Source: Deltaproteobacteria bacterium (GTDB taxonomy: Bacteria; Bdellovibrionota_B; Oligoflexia; Oligoflexales; Bog-1112). Taken from it: a stretch of 5,177 nucleotides of DNA. Shown here one piece after another: positions 1-4,104 of the stretch. The notes beneath the pieces were generated by a model. It did no database searches, had not been told where the DNA came from, and saw only the letters and a program-made list of their open reading frames with translations. Made by a program: the position numbers and the translations under genes. The stretch's first letter is position 1. The number at the start of each line of letters is the position of its first letter. The DNA is taken from NCBI GenBank assembly GCA_003136475.1, contig PLEQ01000415.1, forward strand, positions 1,212-6,388. The letters are read 5' to 3'.

Positions 1-255
1 TTTTTGGTAGTCTTCGATATCCTGCTGACGATAGACCGGTCGTACATAACTGTCGATACGAGCGCGTCCGACACGCAGCACTTTGCCTGAAATCTGATTG
101 AGCCGGGAACGTCGAATCCCAAGCACGTCCATCACTTGATCGGCACTCAAATTAAAATTCGCAAAATAAGGTTCGTCACCGCGCAGCCAGACGAGCATGG
201 GTAAGCTGCCCTCACTTGCTTGAGCCGGTTCGGCGGGTTCTAAATTTTCTGTCAT
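1..255 (-). CDS. Putative helix-turn-helix DNA-binding protein, C-terminus cut by window edge
   Basis: Eighty-five codons are visible, and the 3' end lies beyond the left edge. The ATG at 255-253 is preceded by GAGGAG (263-268) at 7-base spacing, which fixes the start. Residues 1-18 are acidic and Ala/Pro-rich, probably disordered. Residues 36-84 (LSADQVMDVLGIRRSRLNQI, then a basic stretch with VGRARIDSYVRPVYR, then QQDIEDY) look like a MerR/excisionase-type winged HTH: a 'sadqvmdvLGI.RSRL' helix pair, a basic wing and a closing 'DIEDY' helix. I infer cytoplasmic DNA binding from this pattern alone; no partner or operator is visible. The start lies inside the 3' end of the upstream secreted-protein gene (44-base overlap), so the two are probably co-transcribed and translationally coupled. 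It could instead be a larger protein with an HTH at its front. Coding status is fairly sure, function moderate. Confidence 0.72.
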   Translation of the reverse strand, partial: MTENLEPAEPAQASEGSLPMLVWLRGDEPYFANFNLSADQVMDVLGIRRSRLNQISGKVLRVGRARIDSYVRPVYRQQDIEDYQK

Positions 256-1630
256 CCACAGGCTCCTCGTGCTTTTTTGTACGAAAGGATAACATAAGTT
301 TCCTAGCTTGGGAAGGGGGCGCTGAAAGGTCCGCCAATATCGGCAAGCGGGCCGCCATAATATGCCATTGATCGATGGTTTTGAATTCCTCAAGCACGCT
401 ATCCTGCACGATGTTCTCTACAAACAGACGAAATCGCACGTCATGGACACCGGCCCGGAAATTATCGAGGTCAAAGGATACAGCCACATTCACGGGACTC
501 TTCCCCAAGGGTAGCGGAGTGCCGCCTTTGCGCTTTTTTAATTCCTCAGCACCGACATTTTCCACGTACATATAAGGGACATTCTGATCCTTCAACATTT
601 GAATCGACGGTTGGAATTCCAAATAGAGCATGTAGTTTGATGATTTTGCCGTCGCCCAGTAGTGACCAACCCGACTTTCGGCATCCGTGGCAACAGACTT
701 ACCCTTCTCCTCAATGGCAGGCATATTGGCGGTTGGTTTTAAAGTCAGAGGGTTTTCCACAAGAGCCAGCCCATAATAGAAATAGCTACCTTTGTTGAGC
801 GTTTTTTTACCATCGAGGGGATTGTCAATCACAGCTGGTAAGAAAACCGCATTGGCAAAAAACGATACTTCCGTATACATCCCAAGATCAAATTTGAGTT
901 TGAGAATTTTGTAGTCGAAGTTGACACGCGTGATAACCCGTACCGGCCCGACTTTAAACGCGTCGAGTTCGCTTTCGATATCGCTATGACCCACACTAAA
1001 GGTGAGGAAGTACTTCAAATCCATTTTTAGAAAAACCGACGAGGAAAGAATAATTTGTTCTTCCTTCTGTCCTTCAATATCTACCCCACGCACGACAAGA
1101 TAATTTTTGTTATTAAAGAGATAGCGATAACGCGAGGTCGTGACTTGCGCATTGGCGAGATCAAAAGCCACGTAGTTCTCTTTCGCAAGGGGGGGCGGCT
1201 CTGTGAAATAGACTCCGAGATAAATAGCACCTTCTTTGGCACCTTTTTTGAATTCCACCTCATAAAGAATGTTCGGCTTAGGAATTGTCCATTTTGTGGG
1301 CTGTCGGCGAATACCAACGTCATTGCCCATCACACACAACTCATCCTGATTGCTAAAAATACCATTGCTGAATTTTGCCGTCGGATGTTTACCTTGATCC
1401 AAAATATAGTCACCATACTTATCTTTTTGGTCGATTTGAAAGGGGATAAGAACGGCAGTACCATCGGGATCCGTTCGAAAAACACGGTACTTACTCAGGG
1501 GATGAAACTGCGCAACATGAACTTGACTGGCTGGGATCACAATCGGGACATTATGGAGGCCTGCCTCAAGCTGGGTGCTTGATAAAAAGCAGACTGAGGT
1601 GAAAAAGAGAATCCAAAGTTCTCGCTTCAT
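212..1630 (-). CDS. Secreted protein of unknown function, 472 residues
   Basis: The start is ATG 1630-1628 rather than an in-frame ATG at 1669. It opens a typical Sec signal peptide (MKRELWILFFTSVCFLSSTQ, then LEA, cleaved before Gly24), and the upstream ATG has no ribosome site. The site for 1630 is itself weak (GAGG, about 11 bases away). The mature part is about 449 residues, with alternating hydrophobic and polar segments typical of beta-rich extracytoplasmic proteins and no further membrane helix. Visible landmarks are IPFQID (62-67), NQDELCVMGNDVG (94-106, holding the only mature Cys, C99), and a beta-like stretch FDLDNFRAGVHDVRFRLFVE near the C-terminus. The last 30 or so residues are strongly basic and overlap the next gene. 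'PxQID...QDEL' patterns occur in various uncharacterised secreted proteins; I do not recognise a named family. Periplasmic or surface location is inferred. A TATAAT promoter lies about 50 bases upstream. Confidence 0.82.
   Translation of the reverse strand: MKRELWILFFTSVCFLSSTQLEAGLHNVPIVIPASQVHVAQFHPLSKYRVFRTDPDGTAVLIPFQIDQKDKYGDYILDQGKHPTAKFSNGIFSNQDELCVMGNDVGIRRQPTKWTIPKPNILYEVEFKKGAKEGAIYLGVYFTEPPPLAKENYVAFDLANAQVTTSRYRYLFNNKNYLVVRGVDIEGQKEEQIILSSSVFLKMDLKYFLTFSVGHSDIESELDAFKVGPVRVITRVNFDYKILKLKFDLGMYTEVSFFANAVFLPAVIDNPLDGKKTLNKGSYFYYGLALVENPLTLKPTANMPAIEEKGKSVATDAESRVGHYWATAKSSNYMLYLEFQPSIQMLKDQNVPYMYVENVGAEELKKRKGGTPLPLGKSPVNVAVSFDLDNFRAGVHDVRFRLFVENIVQDSVLEEFKTIDQWHIMAARLPILADLSAPPSQARKLMLSFRTKKHEEPVDDRKFRTRRTGSSK
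263..268 (-). promoter_or_regulatory. Ribosome binding site of the HTH gene, inside the upstream gene
   Basis: The minus strand reads GAGGAG seven bases before the ATG at 255. It sits in the coding sequence of the overlapping secreted-protein gene, where it encodes part of His-Glu-Glu-Pro. It supports the start at 255 and suggests coupled translation. Confidence 0.65.
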
Positions 1631-1688
1631 TTTTATCTGGGCCTCAAGAGTTTGCGGATGAGCTAACATTTTTGGCGAACTAGATTCT

Positions 1689-1717
1689 ATTATAGCGCAT
1701 ACGCCGCTTTCACGAAG
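1689..1717 (-). promoter_or_regulatory. Candidate promoter for the 472-residue secreted protein operon
   Basis: On the minus strand a perfect TATAAT occupies 1694-1689, which would give a start near 1682 and a leader of about 50 bases before ATG 1630. At 17-base spacing the -35 position (1717-1712) reads CTTCGT, a poor match to TTGACA, so an activator may be needed or the site may be weak. The predicted start point also argues against the alternative ATG at 1669. Confidence 0.45.
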
Positions 1718-1814
1718 TAGACTTGGATTTGGTTATGGTAAGTTTAGTGCGAAGATGGCAAGTGCCGAAGCAGCCGTCAGCCAACTCAGGCCGACTTCTG
1801 CTTGAGAGGACAGC

Positions 1815-1839
1815 GATGAAAACGCTAGCCGTTTTCATC
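1815..1839 (-). terminator. Hairpin after the small secreted-protein gene, terminator-like
   Basis: GATGAAAACG (1815-1824) and CGTTTTCATC (1830-1839) form a perfect 10-bp stem around a 5-base loop. The hairpin begins 17 bases after the stop codon of the minus-strand gene ending at 1856, a usual place for a terminator. It has no U-tract beyond the stem and few G-C pairs, so Rho-independent termination is uncertain. It may instead protect the transcript end or act as an operator. Confidence 0.4.
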
Positions 1840-1855
1840 TCGCAGCAAACACCAC

Positions 1856-2338
1856 TCAATTCGCGTCGTCAGAATTCACCAGGGAAAGATGATCCTTCCA
1901 AACGATTTTCAAGTGATTCGCTGCATCCCATTTCGACCCCATGCTGGACACGGAATCGGGTGTGACATGCAAAGATTCTTCAACATGAATCCCACCGCTC
2001 TTTAAACCAAAGTGACAAATCTTTTCGGTCGTCGAATCTTCAACAGCCCAGCAGTAGCCACCGCCGACAGTGTTGCCGCCCATGACAATTTTGAAGAAGG
2101 TATCATCGACATGATGAACCGTGAATTGAACAGTCATGGCTTGATCACCGAAGGTGACTTGCTTCGTGATCACCTTGTCCAAACCCTGATCACTGACATT
2201 GAGACTTATATTGTAAGTCCCACTCCCCCCTTGATTGGACTTCCAATCACCGGATCCAGAAAAATCGGCCGCAAAAACACTGGCACTTAAAGCGCAAGAC
2301 ACAAAACCCAGGACAGCAGACGCAAAGAACCTTTTCAT
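1856..2338 (-). CDS. Small secreted beta-rich protein of unknown function, 160 residues
   Basis: The start is ATG 2338-2336, preceded by TGGAGA four bases away. The longer in-frame ATG at 2422 would place the promoter inside the gene. Residues 1-23 (MKRFFASAVLGFVSCALSAS, then VFA) form a Sec signal peptide cleaved before Ala24. The Cys in it is not in a lipobox, so this is not a predicted lipoprotein. The mature protein is about 137 residues and rich in Gly, Ser, Val and Thr: it opens with DFSGSGDWKSNQGGSGTYN, continues with alternating strand-like segments, and contains two cysteines (GGYCW and KICHF) placed to form a disulfide. The layout resembles small lipocalin-like or beta-sandwich periplasmic proteins, but I recognise no named family and assign no function. 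It has its own promoter and a hairpin after the stop, so it is probably a single-gene unit. It is divergent from the rpiB-like gene. Confidence 0.85.
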   Translation of the reverse strand: MKRFFASAVLGFVSCALSASVFAADFSGSGDWKSNQGGSGTYNISLNVSDQGLDKVITKQVTFGDQAMTVQFTVHHVDDTFFKIVMGGNTVGGGYCWAVEDSTTEKICHFGLKSGGIHVEESLHVTPDSVSSMGSKWDAANHLKIVWKDHLSLVNSDDAN

Positions 2339-2342
2339 AGTT

Positions 2343-2348
2343 TCTCCA
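2343..2348 (-). promoter_or_regulatory. Ribosome binding site fixing the start of the 160-residue protein
   Basis: The minus strand reads TGGAGA four bases before ATG 2338. No comparable site precedes the upstream in-frame ATG at 2422, so this one decides the start together with the signal peptide. Confidence 0.7.
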
Positions 2349-2369
2349 ATCCAAACGTACATAAAATTG

Positions 2370-2399
2370 TTGATGCAAGACTTCTTAGGGCTATTTAAA
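2370..2399 (+). promoter_or_regulatory. Weak candidate promoter for the rpiB-cysQ unit
   Basis: TTGATG (2370-2375), an 18-base spacer and TTTAAA (2394-2399) give a plausible plus-strand promoter. It would share its -10 box, which is self-complementary, with the divergent promoter. It would leave a leader of about 125 bases before ATG 2531. No better -10/-35 pair was seen closer to the gene, but the match is modest. Confidence 0.3.
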
Positions 2400-2422
2400 G
2401 AAAAGAAAGCTTGATACGTCAA
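2394..2422 (-). promoter_or_regulatory. Promoter of the 160-residue secreted protein
   Basis: The minus strand has TTGACG (2422-2417), a 17-base spacer, then TTTAAA (2399-2394): 5/6 and 4/6 matches to the sigma-70 boxes. Transcription would start near 2387, giving a leader of about 49 bases before ATG 2338. Confidence 0.6.
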
Positions 2423-2519
2423 CTAATTTCAATACGGCGAGTTCCAAAGGGAACGTGCCAAGGCCTAGCGTGAACTTGCCTTATAGGCTTTGGGACCACG
2501 CATGTGTTAGAAAAAGCTT

Positions 2520-2524
2520 GGAGG
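2520..2524 (+). promoter_or_regulatory. Shine-Dalgarno GGAGG fixing the isomerase start
   Basis: GGAGG stands six bases before ATG 2531. The earlier in-frame ATG at 2504 has no such site and would add nine residues that RpiB proteins lack. Confidence 0.8.
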
Positions 2525-2530
2525 AACGCT

Positions 2531-2980
2531 ATGAACATAGCCCTTTGTAGTGATGAAGTTTACGCCGTTAACGATACTGTCAGGCAATTTTTGGAAGCGC
2601 AGGGCCATACGGTACAGGCCTTTGGCAGTATGGACTCGCAGCAGACCGAAGCGTGGGCGGATGTGACACGCTCCGCAGCGGAAGCCGTTGCCGCAGGCCG
2701 CTGTGAGGAAGGGGTCTTTTTCTGCTGGTCTGGGACCGGGGCCGCCATTGTCGCCAATAAAATTCCGGGCATCCGGGCTGCCCTCTGCACCGATGCCGAA
2801 ACGGCAAAAGCCGCGCGCCTGTGGAATAACGCCAACGTTCTGGTCTTATCCAATCGACTGACTAGCCCTGACCTTGCCAAAGAAATTCTCGAGGCTTGGC
2901 TGAATTCAGTTTACGATGGACGGGCGGCGAATGCCCTTAAAACAATCGCAGCTACCGAGCAAAGGTATTTTGACAAATAA
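2531..2980 (+). CDS. RpiB/LacA/LacB-family sugar-phosphate isomerase with altered active site
   Basis: 149 residues, the same length as Escherichia coli RpiB. The family interconverts aldose and ketose phosphates (ribose-5-P/ribulose-5-P in RpiB, galactose-6-P in LacAB) as a cytoplasmic oligomer with a Rossmann-like fold. Visible here are the first strand and Asp (IALCSDE, D8), the anion-binding loop with the catalytic cysteine (FFCWSGTGAAIVANK, C65, aligning with C66 of E. coli counted from the invariant ANK), GIRAALC (80-86), NNANVLVLSNR (99-109) and the AWLNSVYDG helix. By recalled alignment, E. coli His10 is Glu9 here and His99 is Trp98, and the second C-terminal phosphate-binding Arg is not evident, so activity on ribose-5-P is doubtful. 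A related subgroup with 'CWTGTG'-type loops is, as I recall, annotated only to family level, so I give no symbol. cysQ begins 42 bases downstream, probably in the same operon. Confidence 0.92.
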   Translation: MNIALCSDEVYAVNDTVRQFLEAQGHTVQAFGSMDSQQTEAWADVTRSAAEAVAAGRCEEGVFFCWSGTGAAIVANKIPGIRAALCTDAETAKAARLWNNANVLVLSNRLTSPDLAKEILEAWLNSVYDGRAANALKTIAATEQRYFDK

Positions 2981-3022
2981 TGTCACAGAGTCTGACACCA
3001 TTTCTCTTAGCCTAGGACCCGA

Positions 3023-3814
3023 ATGCTTGATCAAATTCTTAACTCCTTGCCGAGTCTCTGCGCGTTTGCCCAAGAAGCGGGTGAACGTATTCTACGCTAC
3101 TACCAAGAACAAAATTTTACGGTACGTGTCAAAGATGACAATACGCCCGTAACCCAAGCCGACTGGGAGGCGCATGTGCTCATTGCTGAGCGCTTGGAGA
3201 AATTTAGCTCCTTGCCAATCGTCAGTGAAGAGAGTCATAAAGCAACAGATAGCATCGCAGAAAACACACCTTTCTGGTTGGTGGATCCCTTGGATGGAAC
3301 TAAGGAGTTCATCCACCGCACCGGTGACTTCACTGTAAACATCGCCCTTATTGATCAGAAGTACCCAGTGCTCGGAGTGATCTATGCGCCCCTGACGGAT
3401 GAGCTTTTTTTTGCCAGTCGGCAGCAGGGTGCCTTCAAACGCCAGGGCAAGGGTGCCGTGACACGCTTAAAGACGCGTCGCTTAAACCCCAAATCTTTCA
3501 CAGCTCTGGTCTCTCGCGAGCAGAAAGAGGAACGCGCCACTTTGCTGCAACGCTGGCCTGAGCTTAAGATACTCCGTCTTGGCAGTGCTATTAAGTACTG
3601 TCGCCTTGCTGAAGCATCGGCTGACCTCTATGTGCGTCAGCGACGCACTTATGAGTGGGATACAGCTGCGGGACAGTGCATTTTAGAAGAGGCGGGTGGC
3701 GCTCTGCTCGACTTCTCAGGCCAGCGTCTCCCTTATCGCAAGCCGCAACTCGTCAATGCCGGGCTCATTGCATTTGGCGACCCTAGTCTTAATTTCCGAG
3801 ACTACCTTTACTAG
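3023..3814 (+). CDS. cysQ: 3'(2'),5'-bisphosphate nucleotidase CysQ
   Basis: 263 residues, slightly longer than the 246 of Escherichia coli CysQ. This Mg2+-dependent member of the inositol monophosphatase superfamily removes the 3'-phosphate from PAP (and PAPS), a by-product of sulfate assimilation and of carrier-protein phosphopantetheinylation. Motifs appear in the family's order: KDDNTPVTQAD (37-47), the metal ligands SEES (68-71) and WLVDPLDGTKEFI (85-97, with D88, D91, G92, T93), GDFTVNIALID (101-111), GVIYAP (118-123), and GSAIKYCRLAE (187-197) leading to EWDTAAG (211-217, D213 the third metal-site Asp). All key residues are intact. ATG 3023 has AGGA five bases upstream and gives the usual N-terminus. 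It is cytoplasmic or membrane-associated in other bacteria; no membrane segment is seen here. It follows the isomerase gene by 42 bases, and its stop is 20 bases before a large palindromic repeat that may end or stabilise the transcript. Confidence 0.95.
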   Translation: MLDQILNSLPSLCAFAQEAGERILRYYQEQNFTVRVKDDNTPVTQADWEAHVLIAERLEKFSSLPIVSEESHKATDSIAENTPFWLVDPLDGTKEFIHRTGDFTVNIALIDQKYPVLGVIYAPLTDELFFASRQQGAFKRQGKGAVTRLKTRRLNPKSFTALVSREQKEERATLLQRWPELKILRLGSAIKYCRLAEASADLYVRQRRTYEWDTAAGQCILEEAGGALLDFSGQRLPYRKPQLVNAGLIAFGDPSLNFRDYLY

Positions 3815-3833
3815 GGCTCTTCCTGACTTATTC

Positions 3834-4012
3834 GACACCGACACTAAGACTGCGATCCCTCACTACGTTCGGGATAACCTCATGTGTATACTTGCAAGGC
3901 TCTTTGATTGTCATCCCGAACGTAGTGAGGGATAACCTCATGTGTATACTTGCAAGGCTCTTTGATTGTCATCCCGAACGTAGTGAGGGATCGCAGTCTT
4001 AGTGTCAGTGTC
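3834..4012. repeat. Palindromic repeat element (MITE/REP-like) with 42-bp inverted arms
   Basis: The left arm 3834-3875 and right arm 3971-4012 are reverse complements over 42 bp with one mismatch (C3839 against A4007). The 95 bases between them are a 37-base spacer (3876-3912), a 21-base core (3913-3933) in the same orientation as the right arm's core, and an exact second copy of the spacer (3934-3970). Without the tandem duplication the element would be 121 bp: arm, 37-base loop, arm. No open frame of an enzyme lies inside, and no target-site duplication is evident at the edges. One frame across the core reads CHPERSEG, a peptide I recall from translations of dispersed repeats in many bacterial genomes. 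This suggests a multicopy non-autonomous element, but copy number cannot be seen here. It lies between cysQ and the tolC-like gene. Confidence 0.85.
3876..3991. repeat. Exact tandem duplication of a 58-bp unit inside the palindromic element
   Basis: Positions 3876-3933 and 3934-3991 are identical over 58 bp. The identity starts five bases earlier (GGGAT at 3871-3875 and 3929-3933), so 63 bases match at a 58-base period. Each unit is a 37-base spacer plus the 21-base core. Perfect identity points to a recent event, by slippage or unequal recombination between the cores. Confidence 0.9.
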
Positions 4013-4030
4013 CTAGCTTCATGATATAAT
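4002..4030 (+). promoter_or_regulatory. Extended -10 promoter of the tolC-like gene, -35 inside the repeat
   Basis: TATAAT (4025-4030) is a perfect -10 box with the TG of an extended -10 at 4022-4023. At 17-base spacing the -35 position (4002-4007) reads GTGTCA, a 4/6 match, and lies within the right arm of the palindromic element. Transcription would start near 4037, giving a leader of about 68 bases before GTG 4105. Confidence 0.7.
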
Positions 4031-4074
4031 CAGCCCAGAAATTAAAAAGTCCCTTCGCAAGATCCGAGCAGGCG

Positions 4075-4097
4075 TTCTCTTGAAAGAAACAAGAGGA
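4075..4097 (+). promoter_or_regulatory. Leader hairpin overlapping the tolC-like Shine-Dalgarno
   Basis: TTCTCTTG (4075-4082) can pair with CAAGAGGA (4090-4097) as an 8-bp stem with one G-U wobble around a 7-base A-rich loop. The right arm takes up the first part of the Shine-Dalgarno AGAGGAGGT (4092-4100), leaving GGT and the GTG start free. It could damp translation; the effect is inferred and the stem is only moderately stable. Confidence 0.4.
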
Positions 4098-4104
4098 GGT
4101 TGGT

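Noticed and set aside
1055..1582. Plus-strand open frame of 175 residues
   Set aside because: It lies entirely antisense to the 472-residue secreted protein, which has a signal peptide and coherent composition. The plus frame shows no domain pattern or ribosome site.
1710..1838. CFGTCH in a 42-residue minus-strand ORF as a CXXXCH haem site
   Set aside because: The ORF has no good ribosome site and no other cytochrome feature; the motif is short enough to arise by chance.
2270..2338. Lipoprotein signal in the 160-residue protein
   Set aside because: The cysteine is preceded by Phe-Val-Ser, not a lipobox, and a normal signal peptidase site (VFA before ADF) follows it.
2336..2422. Longer start at 2422 for the 160-residue secreted protein
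   Set aside because: It would place the promoter boxes within the gene and bury the signal peptide 28 residues in; ATG 2338 has the ribosome site.
2560..2880. Minus-strand open frame of 106 residues
   Set aside because: It is antisense to the rpiB-like gene, whose family motifs are unmistakable.
3696..3935. Plus-strand open frame of 79 residues ending CHPERSEG
   Set aside because: It overlaps the 3' end of cysQ in another frame and then reads through the repeat element; it has no ribosome site and no protein-like pattern.
3876..3991. Repeats resembling a short CRISPR array
   Set aside because: The would-be spacers are identical copies and the core is also present inverted, so this is a tandem duplication in a palindromic element, not an array with unique spacers.
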